Source of the DNA: Actinomycetes bacterium
GTDB lineage: Bacteria; Actinomycetota; Acidimicrobiia; Acidimicrobiales; Bog-793
Assembly (NCBI GenBank): GCA_021823365.1
Contig: JAKAOD010000166.1
Span: 1 to 6,790 of the forward strand
Length of the DNA: 6,790 nt
Direction of reading: 5' to 3'
The translations under genes were made by a program, and so were the position numbers. Shown in pieces: positions 1-5,572 of this stretch (the first letter of the stretch is position 1; every line of letters begins with the position of its first letter). The notes beneath the pieces are model-generated. The model saw only the letters and a program-made list of their open reading frames with translations, made no database searches and was not told the DNA's origin.

Positions 1-524
1 CCGAGAAGGACGTGGGACACCTGTCCACCGGGGCCGACGACCAGGCCGTAGACGTGGCCGACCGGGCCGTCCGCGGCATGGACGGGCTGCCCGCTCGACA
101 CCTCGCCTTCGCCGGCCGTGAGGTTGTCCTCGGTGACTGCGTGCGGCTTGACACGGATTGGCCCGAGGAGCCCGGAGCCCATCGACGACCCGGCCAGTGC
201 CAGACCGCGCAACCCGAACAGCGGGAGCGGGAGCGAGGGTGCGGCCGGCGCCGGGTCGAAGCCGGGTGCGACGTCGGTCTCTTCGGCGCTGTCGAGCGCC
301 TCGAACCGCTCCGGCGTGCAGCTGAGCCGGATCTCGTGCGGGGTCGTGGCCTCGACGAGGCCGATCGGGACGAGGCGGGGCCTCCGGTCACCCTCCTTCG
401 GTACGACCACGAGGTGCGTGACGGCCTCGGTCCCCGAGTCGATCACGATGCGCCGCAGCTCGCCGCACTCGCCACCCTGGCAGTGGACGACAGCACCGAT
501 CATGAGCTCGCTGGCCTCGCTCAT
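1..524 (-). CDS. PRC-barrel domain protein, two repeats (C-terminus outside window)
   Basis: The frame starts at ATG 524-522 and stays open for 174 codons to the left edge without a stop, so the C-terminus is missing. Seen: residues 8-60 form one PRC-barrel-like unit (IGAVVHCQGGECGEL, then IVIDSGTEAVTHLVVVP and RLVPIGLVEA). Residues about 61-82 (EIRLSCTPERFEALDSAEET) follow, then a Pro/Ala/Leu-rich linker at 88-120. A second unit begins near 142 (SGQPVHAADGPVGHVYGLVV, then HVLL at the edge). The G-x-V...D-G...G-x-V...V-D/G...THL/SHV pattern recurs in both. C15 and C20 form a C-x4-C pair that I recall as usual in actinobacterial homologues. There is no signal peptide or convincing membrane segment. 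PRC-barrels are small beta-barrels found in RimM and photosynthetic reaction centre H subunits; the role of this family is not established, and stress or RNA/protein-binding adaptor roles are only guesses. It lies 138 bases downstream of the zinc-finger gene on the same strand. Its own ribosome binding site suggests independent or additional initiation. Confidence 0.85.
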   Translation of the reverse strand, partial: MSEASELMIGAVVHCQGGECGELRRIVIDSGTEAVTHLVVVPKEGDRRPRLVPIGLVEATTPHEIRLSCTPERFEALDSAEETDVAPGFDPAPAAPSLPLPLFGLRGLALAGSSMGSGLLGPIRVKPHAVTEDNLTAGEGEVSSGQPVHAADGPVGHVYGLVVGPGGQVSHVLL

Positions 525-528
525 CGGT

Positions 529-535
529 CCCCCTT
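529..535 (-). promoter_or_regulatory. Ribosome binding site of the PRC-barrel gene
   Basis: On the minus strand the bases AAGGGGG lie immediately upstream of ATG 524, with 4-5 bases between the G run and the start codon. This is a good Shine-Dalgarno match and fixes the start of the PRC-barrel gene. A second in-frame ATG at residue 8 has no comparable upstream purine run. Confidence 0.7.
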
Positions 536-662
536 TGCCGTACGTGCGGGCTCGTCGAGACGACCGGAGCCCGGCGGAAGGCGGCACCGAGCGGCCACCA
601 CCTCACCTGGTGCATCCTGGCACGCCGAGCCGCTGACGCACTGCCGGCCGGCCGAGCTGGAG

Positions 663-902
663 CTACTCCCCTCGGGGCGCCCGGTGCTCCGGGCACCGCA
701 CGCGGACCGGGTCGTCTTCGAGGTCGCTGTCGCCAAGGGGCGTCCCGCACACCTCGCAGGTGCCGTAGGTGCCGTCGTCGAGCGAGGCGAGGGCGCGGTC
801 CACGCCGTCGAGGAGGCGCTCCGCCGACCGCAAGAGGGTGGCGTGCTCGTCCGCGGCGAGCCCGCCGTCGGCTGCTCGGGCTCCTCGGTCTGCATCGGGC
901 AC
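663..902 (-). CDS. Short DksA/TraR-type zinc-finger protein
   Basis: 79 residues. Seen: an acidic helical segment at about residues 15-43 (LAADEHATLLRSAERLLDGV, then DRALASLDDG), the typical lead-in Y46-G-T-C49-E-V-C52-G, and then C70-P-E-H73. The spacing C-x2-C-x17-C-x2-H equals that of the E. coli DksA zinc finger (C-x2-C-x17-C-x2-C), but the fourth ligand is His. Known: DksA/TraR proteins insert into the RNA polymerase secondary channel and modulate initiation, in DksA together with ppGpp. This protein is far shorter than DksA (151 residues) and close in size to TraR (73 residues); it keeps one helix plus the finger and lacks the full coiled-coil. An RNA polymerase-binding role is inferred, not shown. 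The start is GTG at 902: the in-frame TAG at 917-915 rules out anything further upstream. No Shine-Dalgarno is visible, which suits leaderless or very short-leader translation. It is divergent from the aminotransferase gene and upstream of the PRC-barrel gene on the same strand. Confidence 0.8.
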   Translation of the reverse strand: MPDADRGARAADGGLAADEHATLLRSAERLLDGVDRALASLDDGTYGTCEVCGTPLGDSDLEDDPVRVRCPEHRAPRGE

Positions 903-911
903 CGACTCGGC

Positions 912-917
912 ACCCTA
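912..917 (-). promoter_or_regulatory. Probable -10 element (TAGGGT) for the zinc-finger gene
   Basis: TAGGGT on the minus strand matches the actinobacterial TANNNT -10 consensus and ends 9 bases before the GTG start at 902. With a transcription start about 7 bases after the -10 box, the leader would be only a few bases. No good TTGACN -35 box is visible at 16-18 bases spacing (the bases there are GGAAGC), so the assignment rests on the -10 and its position. Confidence 0.45.
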
Positions 918-985
918 GCCGGAGCCGTCGCGCCGCTTCCGGCATTCTTCTCGGCAGTTGCCCGAGCCCGGCCACCTGGGCTCCG

Positions 986-991
986 TAGGCT
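986..991 (+). promoter_or_regulatory. Probable -10 element (TAGGCT) for the aminotransferase gene
   Basis: TAGGCT ends exactly 6 bases before the GTG start at 998. That places the expected transcription start at or next to the first base of the start codon, as in actinobacterial leaderless genes. No Shine-Dalgarno sequence lies between the two. TTGCCC at 958-963 resembles a -35, but its 22-base spacer is too long; at normal spacing the bases are GC-rich without a consensus. The TAG of the box is also an in-frame stop, so translation cannot start further upstream. Confidence 0.5.
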
Positions 992-997
992 GTCTGG

Positions 998-2443
998 GTG
1001 ACCAACGCACCGCTCGACGCCGGGGCCGGGCACGGCCGGGGAGGCGACCTTCCGCACCAGGACCCTGCGACCCGTCCGCTCCTGGAGGCGGTGGGTGCGC
1101 GGGTCGAGCTGCCGTGCCTCGACGGCGTCGAACGGCCCTATGTGGACCTCGACTGCGCGGCATCGACTCCGTCTTCCGTCGCGGTCGCCGCCGCGGTCCA
1201 CGAGCTCCTCCCGACCTACTCGAGCGTCCACAGGGGCGCAGGGTTCAAGTCGAGGCTGTCGACCGCCGCCTACGAAGCCGCCCGCCAGCTGGCGCTGCGG
1301 CACGCCGGGCGGAGCGGAGGCCCCGACACGGCGGTCATCTGCCGCAACACGACCGAGGCGCTGAACCACCTCGCCTTCCGGCTGCGGCTCGAGCAAGACG
1401 ACGTGGTGCTCACCACCGTCGTCGAGCACCATGCGAACCTGCTGCCCTGGGCGCGCTTCGCCCGCCGCCGGTACGTCGAATGCGGAGCGGACGGCACCTT
1501 CGGCGTCGACGACGTCGTCGCCGGGCTCGAGACGAGACCGGTGCCCAGGGTGCTCGCGCTCACCGGGGCGTCCAACGTCACCGGCTGGCTTCCGCCGGTC
1601 GAGAAGATCTGCGACGCGGCGCACGACAGGGGCGTGGTGGTCGTGCTCGACGCCGCGCAGCTCGCGCCGCACCGCCCCGTGCCCGCCGGGCCGGACTTCG
1701 TCGCCTGGAGCGGGCACAAGATGTACGCGCCCTTCGGCGCGGGTGTGCTCGTCGGGCCGTTCGACGCGTTCAGGGACGGCGAGCCGTTCCTCGCAGGCGG
1801 CGGCGCGGTGGAGCTGGTCGATCTCGACGAGGTGCTGTGGACGGACCCGCCCGAGCGAGAGGAGGCGGGCTCGCCCAACGTCGTCGGCGCGGTCGCACTC
1901 GGCGCGGCGGTCGAGGAGCTGGAAGGGATCGGCTGGGACGCGATCTCGAGGCACGAGGCGGTGCTCGCGGCGCACCTGCGACGCGGATTGAGCGAGCTCG
2001 ATCGCGTGCGGCTGCTCGGACCGCCGCTCGGCGTCGAGACGCTCGCGGTCGCGACGTTCACGGTGGACGGCATGCACCACGGCCTCGTCGCCGCACGGCT
2101 CGCCGCGGAGTTCGGTGTCGGCGTGCGTCACGGCTGCTTCTGCGCGCATCCCTACCTCACCAGGCTCCTCGGTGTTGGCCCCGAGGGCATCGCGAAGGCG
2201 AGGTCCCAGGTGCTGCGCGGCGATCGCCGTTCCATCCCCGGCGCCATCCGCGCGAGCGGCGGGCTCGCGACCACCCTCGCGGACGTCGACGCCTTCCTGG
2301 CTGCGCTGGGGCTGGTGGTCTCGGGCTCTCGGGCGCCCGTCGACTACGTCCAGGACGCGACCGGCGACTTCTTCCCTGCGTCCGACAGGAGCGGATGGTG
2401 GAGTCCCTCGTCCGGCGCGGGTGGCGGATGCGCACGCGGATAG
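998..2443 (+). CDS. Class V PLP-dependent aminotransferase, SufS/cysteine desulfurase-like
   Basis: 481 residues, GTG start, TAG stop. Seen, in order: an opening strand (RPYVDLDCAAST, 46-57), the cofactor phosphate motif RNTTEALNHL (116-125), the ring-stacking histidine motif VVEHHANLLPW (141-151), the pyridine-N aspartate in VLDAAQ (D218), the Schiff-base lysine in WSGHKMYAPFG (K241), GSPNVVGAVALGAA (291-304), and RHGCFCAHPY (377-386). By alignment with the SufS R-x-G-H-H-C-A-x-P motif, C382 is the equivalent of the persulfide-carrying cysteine and C380 is an additional one. IRAS (417-420) matches the substrate-carboxylate arginine region. The family removes sulfur from cysteine for Fe-S or other sulfur transfer, but relatives act as epimerases, lyases or selenocysteine lyases, so the substrate is open. 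No SufU, IscU or suf genes are visible nearby. After about residue 440 a Gly/Ser-rich tail of about 40 residues extends past the fold. It is slightly longer than SufS (about 406 residues), through N- and C-terminal extensions. Confidence 0.87.
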   Translation: MTNAPLDAGAGHGRGGDLPHQDPATRPLLEAVGARVELPCLDGVERPYVDLDCAASTPSSVAVAAAVHELLPTYSSVHRGAGFKSRLSTAAYEAARQLALRHAGRSGGPDTAVICRNTTEALNHLAFRLRLEQDDVVLTTVVEHHANLLPWARFARRRYVECGADGTFGVDDVVAGLETRPVPRVLALTGASNVTGWLPPVEKICDAAHDRGVVVVLDAAQLAPHRPVPAGPDFVAWSGHKMYAPFGAGVLVGPFDAFRDGEPFLAGGGAVELVDLDEVLWTDPPEREEAGSPNVVGAVALGAAVEELEGIGWDAISRHEAVLAAHLRRGLSELDRVRLLGPPLGVETLAVATFTVDGMHHGLVAARLAAEFGVGVRHGCFCAHPYLTRLLGVGPEGIAKARSQVLRGDRRSIPGAIRASGGLATTLADVDAFLAALGLVVSGSRAPVDYVQDATGDFFPASDRSGWWSPSSGAGGGCARG

Positions 2444-2496
2444 GGGTGCTCGCGCCACCGCGGGTCCGCGCCGGCCGCGCTCTCGATGCGAATCCG
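2444..2496. other. Convergent intergenic gap with small GC-rich inverted repeats
   Basis: These 53 bases separate the stop codons of the rightward aminotransferase gene and the leftward kdp operon. CGCG at 2459-2462 and CGCG at 2467-2470, around GGTC, form a 4-bp stem (a fifth pair would leave a 2-base loop). GGTG 2445-2448 and CACC 2456-2459 could form another. Neither is followed by a T-run on either strand, so there is no recognisable intrinsic terminator. Termination here may be Rho-dependent or use a hairpin without a U-tract. Confidence 0.35.
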
Positions 2497-2847
2497 TCAG
2501 CCATCCGCCTCGAAGCGGTACAGGGGGTTCACGATGACCAGCTGCCCCGCGACCTCGCTCGCCGTCCCTTCGACGGTGAGGCGGACACCCCCGACGATGC
2601 CCGGCACCGATTCCCGGCCGAGCCACCGCACCACGGCCGAGCCAGTCCCGTCGTCCAACCACGCATCGAAGGCACCCGGTCGCCACGCCCGGCCCAGGGG
2701 ACCGTGCGACTGCTGCGCGGGCCGGACGACGACCGTGCGCACGACGCCGGTCAGGACGGCGCGCCGGCGCGCCTTCATGTCGGACACCGTCCGCGCCACG
2801 GGCTGCCCGCCCCACTGCTCGGAGCCGTCCGGCAGCCATCCGGTCAC
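2497..2847 (-). CDS. Small OB-fold nucleic-acid-binding-type protein at the end of the kdp operon
   Basis: 116 residues from GTG 2847, stop TGA 2499-2497. Seen: from about residue 27 a single OB-fold pattern, RAVLTGVVRTVVVRP (29-43), then FDAWLDDGTGSAVVRWLGRE (60-79), VPGIVGGVRLTVEG (81-94) and LVIVNPLYRFE (103-113). The motifs DDGTG, WLGR, PGI and NPLY are those of the short actinobacterial OB-fold family that includes, as I recall it, M. tuberculosis Rv2694c, which sits near the TrkA-type K+ genes ceoB/ceoC. Binding of single-stranded nucleic acid is the family expectation; no function is proven. The gene starts 17 bases after the kdpC stop, so co-transcription with kdpABC is likely. The start is uncertain: only a weak GAGAG precedes GTG 2847, and in-frame GTG 2799 (preceded by a G-rich stretch) and ATG 2778 would also keep the OB core. 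I chose 2847 because of the close spacing and the usual family length of about 115-125. Confidence 0.75.
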   Translation of the reverse strand: MTGWLPDGSEQWGGQPVARTVSDMKARRRAVLTGVVRTVVVRPAQQSHGPLGRAWRPGAFDAWLDDGTGSAVVRWLGRESVPGIVGGVRLTVEGTASEVAGQLVIVNPLYRFEADG

Positions 2848-2864
2848 GTCGCGCTCAGGCTCTC

Positions 2865-3449
2865 TCAGCGCAGCTTCGCGAGGGCCTCGTTCAGCTGAAG
2901 CACGACGATGGTGGAGGAGCCGAGGAAGCCGAGCTCCGGCCCGTTCGTCTCCTGCCGGATCAGCTGACGCAGGCGTGCCGGCGAGACGCCGGTGGCCTTG
3001 GACACCATGGGGATCTGGGCGATCGCGTCGGCCGGCGTGATGTCGGGATCCAGGCCGCTCCCAGAGGAGGTGACGAGATCGGAAGTGGGGTTCACCCCGA
3101 CGGCGTGCCACGCCCTCACGAGGGCCTTCACGTCCTGCACGAGCACCTCGGAGTGCGGGCCGAGGTTCGCGGCCCCGGATTCACCGGGCTTCCCTGTCGC
3201 CACCAACGGGTTGTCCGCGTCCGGACGGCCGTGGAACCACTGGGGATCGAGGATCTTGGTCGTCGAGTAGCCGTTCCAGTTCTGGCCGACGAGCGACGAG
3301 CCGTACGTGGTGATCGAGCCGTCCGCCTGTTGGCGGAAGAAGAGCTGGGCGACGCCCAAGCCCACGAACGAGTAGACGAAGCCGAAGACGACCGTCGTCA
3401 CGACGATCGCCGCCGCCGAGCGCCGGAGGTTCGAGACGAGAGATCTCAT
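2865..3449 (-). CDS. kdpC: KdpC, stabilising subunit of the Kdp K+-transporting ATPase
   Basis: 194 residues (E. coli KdpC: 190), ATG 3449, TGA 2867-2865. Seen: a short positive N-terminus (MRSLVSNLRR), one membrane segment at about 12-36, then an extracytoplasmic domain with the family motifs GSSLVGQNW (50-58), WFHGRPDA (71-78), SGAANLGPHS (91-100) and VTSSGSGLDPDITPADA (126-142). The C-terminal VSPARLRQLI (155-164) and LNEAL (186-190) follow. Known: KdpC holds KdpA and KdpB together and raises the ATP affinity of KdpB; it is essential for transport by KdpFABC. No motif is missing. The gene lies 17 bases after kdpB and 17 bases before the OB-fold gene. The in-frame codons just upstream (CAT GTC CAG) are not starts, which supports ATG 3449. 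Confidence 0.95.
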   Translation of the reverse strand: MRSLVSNLRRSAAAIVVTTVVFGFVYSFVGLGVAQLFFRQQADGSITTYGSSLVGQNWNGYSTTKILDPQWFHGRPDADNPLVATGKPGESGAANLGPHSEVLVQDVKALVRAWHAVGVNPTSDLVTSSGSGLDPDITPADAIAQIPMVSKATGVSPARLRQLIRQETNGPELGFLGSSTIVVLQLNEALAKLR

Positions 3450-3460
3450 CTGGACATGCG

Positions 3461-3466
3461 CTCCTC
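3461..3466 (-). promoter_or_regulatory. Shine-Dalgarno of kdpC, with a three-codon reading frame before the start
   Basis: GAGGAG on the minus strand lies directly after the kdpB stop codon and 11 bases before kdpC ATG 3449, which is longer than ideal. Between them an out-of-frame ATG at 3457-3455 opens the frame ATG-TCC-AGA-TGA, only 3 bases after GAGGAG. Its TGA (3448-3446) overlaps the kdpC ATG. The Shine-Dalgarno therefore could serve either start. Confidence 0.5.
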
Positions 3467-5572
3467 TCAGTACCAGTGGACGGCCGTGAGGAAGAGGTCG
3501 ATCACCTTGATGCCGATGAACGGCACGACGATGCCTCCCACGCCGTAGATCCAGACGTTGCGCCGGAGGATGGCCGCCGCGCCGGAGGGCCGCCACTTCA
3601 CGCCCCGCAGGGCCAGCGGGATCAGCGCCACGATCACCAGGGCGTTGAAGATGACCGCCGAGAGCACTGCGGACGTCGGGCTGTGCAGCTTCATGACGTT
3701 CAAGTCGTTGAGCTGCGGATAGCTGGCGACGAAGAGCGCGGGGATGATGGCGAAGTACTTGGCCACGTCGTTGGCGATCGAGAAGGTCGTGAGCGCCCCT
3801 CTCGTGATGAGCAGCTGCTTGCCGATCTCGACGACTGTGATGAGCTTGGTCGGATTGGAGTCGAGGTCCACCATGTTGCCGGCTTCCTTCGCCGCGGTCG
3901 TGCCCGTGTTCATCGCCACCCCGACGTCGGCCTGCGCGAGGGCGGGCGCGTCGTTGGTCCCGTCGCCGGTCATGGCAATGAGCCGCCCGCCTTCCTGCTC
4001 GGACTTGATGAGGGCGAGCTTCGCCTCGGGCGTCGCCTCGGCCAGGAAGTCGTCGACGCCTGCTTCCTGGGCGATCGCCGCGGCGGTGAGCGGGTTGTCC
4101 CCGGTGATCATGACGGTGCGGATCCCGGCCGCGCGCATCTCGGCGAACCGCTCCCGGATCCCCTCTTTCACCACGTCCTTCAGCTCGACCACGCCGAGCA
4201 CCTCGGCCCCGTCGGCCACGACGAGCGGCGTCGCGCCCTGGCGGGCGATCGACTCGACGATGTCCTCGAGCCCGTCGGGCGCGTTGCCGCCCTGCTCGAT
4301 CACCCACCGGCGCACGGCCTCCGCTGCACCCTTGCGGATCTGGCGGCCGTCGAGGTCCAGCCCGGACATGCGAGTGGTCGCAGAGAACGGCACGAACTCG
4401 TGCGGCCCGGTGAGCTCCCGCTCGCGGATGCCGAACCGCTCCTTGGCGAGGATGACGATCGAGCGGCCCTCGGGGGTCTCGTCCGCGAGCGAGGCCAGCT
4501 GCGCGGCGTCGGCCACCTCCTGCTCGCTGTGGTGCCCGGCTGGGTAGAAGGCGCTGGCCATCCGGTTGCCCAAGGTGATGGTGCCGGTCTTGTCGAGGAG
4601 CAGCGTCTGGACGTCTCCCGCCGCCTCCACGGCCCGGCCGCTCATCGCCAGCACGTTGCGCTGGACGAGCCGGTCCATCCCGGCGATGCCGATGGCGGAC
4701 AGCAGCGCGCCGATGGTGGTCGGGATGAGGCAGACGAGGAGCGACACCACGACGACGACGGACACCGTGGTTCCCGAGTAGCGACCGAACGGCTCCAGGA
4801 CCACCACCACCGGGAGGAACACGATGGTGAGGACAGCCAAGAGGATGGTGAGGGCGATCTCGTTGGGCGTCTTCTGGCGGTTCGCCCCCTCGACCAATGA
4901 GATCATTCGGTCGAGGAAGGTCTTGCCGCGCTCGGCGGTGATCCGCACGACGATCCGGTCGGAGAGGACCTTGGTCCCACCGGTGACGGCCGAGCGGTCC
5001 CCGCCCGACTCGCGGATCACCGGTGCCGACTCGCCGGTGATCGCCGACTCGTCGACCGAGGCGACACCTTCGACGATCTCCCCGTCGGAGGGAATGACGT
5101 CTCCCGCCTCGCACACGACGCAGTCGCCGCGTGCAAGGTCCGAGGCCCGGACCTTGGACTCCGCCCCGTTCGCGTCCAGGCGCCGCGCCCCGGTCTCCGA
5201 GCGCATCCGCCGGAGGGTGTCCGCCTGCGCCTTGCCCCGGCCCTCAGCCATGGCCTCGGCGAAGTTGGCGAAGGTGACGGTGAGGAACAGCCAGATCGTG
5301 ATCGACCAGCTGAACAGGGTCGGATGCGCGACCGATTCGACGAACGTCACGACGGTGCCGACGAGCACCACGAACATGACGGGGTTCTTCACCTGTGTCC
5401 GGGGGTGGAACTTCTTCAGGGCTTGGACGACGGCGTAGCGGAGGATCTCCCGATCGAAGAGCCCGCGCTGGCCGGCCACCCCGCGCGGGGCCGGCCCCGG
5501 CTGCGGGGCTGTCACCGGCCCTGCCGGACCTCGGGACGAGGGCGCGGGCGCCACGGAGGCCGTGCCGGTCAT
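3467..5572 (-). CDS. kdpB: KdpB, P-type ATPase catalytic subunit of the Kdp K+ transporter
   Basis: 701 residues, ATG 5572, TGA 3469-3467. Seen: actuator motif TGES (179-182), the membrane motif CLIPTTIG (281-288), phosphorylation site DKTGT with D327, nucleotide-binding FSATTRMSG (396-404) and KGA (414-416), MITGDN (488-493), and the hinge [11 protein letters not shown] (535-545). Hydrophobic segments lie at about 65-80, 86-102, 242-260, 268-292, 597-616, 634-655 and 676-697. Known: KdpB is the type IA P-ATPase that hydrolyses ATP to drive K+ uptake through KdpA. S182 corresponds to the serine of TGES whose phosphorylation inhibits KdpB in E. coli (S162 there). The N-terminus carries about 30 extra Pro/Ala/Gly-rich residues before [20 protein letters not shown], compared with E. 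coli KdpB (682 residues). The 4-base ATGA overlap with kdpA supports this start. All catalytic motifs are intact. Confidence 0.97.
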   Translation of the reverse strand: MTGTASVAPAPSSRGPAGPVTAPQPGPAPRGVAGQRGLFDREILRYAVVQALKKFHPRTQVKNPVMFVVLVGTVVTFVESVAHPTLFSWSITIWLFLTVTFANFAEAMAEGRGKAQADTLRRMRSETGARRLDANGAESKVRASDLARGDCVVCEAGDVIPSDGEIVEGVASVDESAITGESAPVIRESGGDRSAVTGGTKVLSDRIVVRITAERGKTFLDRMISLVEGANRQKTPNEIALTILLAVLTIVFLPVVVVLEPFGRYSGTTVSVVVVVSLLVCLIPTTIGALLSAIGIAGMDRLVQRNVLAMSGRAVEAAGDVQTLLLDKTGTITLGNRMASAFYPAGHHSEQEVADAAQLASLADETPEGRSIVILAKERFGIRERELTGPHEFVPFSATTRMSGLDLDGRQIRKGAAEAVRRWVIEQGGNAPDGLEDIVESIARQGATPLVVADGAEVLGVVELKDVVKEGIRERFAEMRAAGIRTVMITGDNPLTAAAIAQEAGVDDFLAEATPEAKLALIKSEQEGGRLIAMTGDGTNDAPALAQADVGVAMNTGTTAAKEAGNMVDLDSNPTKLITVVEIGKQLLITRGALTTFSIANDVAKYFAIIPALFVASYPQLNDLNVMKLHSPTSAVLSAVIFNALVIVALIPLALRGVKWRPSGAAAILRRNVWIYGVGGIVVPFIGIKVIDLFLTAVHWY
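5569..5572 (-). other. ATGA stop/start overlap between kdpA and kdpB
   Basis: Read on the minus strand, ATGA at 5572-5569 is both the start of kdpB (ATG) and the stop of kdpA (TGA). This is the classic arrangement for termination-reinitiation coupling. The Shine-Dalgarno candidate GCAGG (5585-5581) is complementary to CCTGC (5578-5574), which directly precedes the start. Confidence 0.85.

Noticed and set aside
223..234. Tandem GGGAGC repeat as a simple-sequence element
   Set aside because: Only two copies; it encodes the Leu-Pro linker of the PRC-barrel protein and is explained by coding.
596..612. Inverted repeat CACCA-N7-TGGTG between the zinc-finger and PRC-barrel genes as a terminator
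   Set aside because: Only a 5-bp stem with no T-run on either strand; too weak to call.
643..652. Palindrome GCCGGCCGGC just after the zinc-finger gene as an operator or site
   Set aside because: A pure GC palindrome of 10 bases is expected often at this base composition, and no second copy or half-site pattern was seen.
12..1001. A 329-codon plus-strand open frame over the first kilobase
   Set aside because: It is antisense to the PRC-barrel and zinc-finger genes, both of which show family motifs on the minus strand. Its own translation shows none.
521..2839. A 772-codon minus-strand open frame antisense to the aminotransferase gene
   Set aside because: Arg-rich composition with no motif. 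It conflicts with a well-supported enzyme on the plus strand and with the zinc-finger gene in another frame.
958..2898. A 646-codon plus-strand open frame overlapping the aminotransferase gene and continuing over the OB-fold gene
   Set aside because: Its translation is Arg/Ala/Gly-rich low-complexity sequence without a recognisable fold. It is an out-of-frame shadow of GC-rich coding DNA.
3476..4900. A 474-codon plus-strand open frame antisense to kdpB
   Set aside because: Composition is His/Asp/Arg/Gly-rich, typical of the antisense reading of GC-rich genes. There is no domain and no promoter or ribosome binding site of note.
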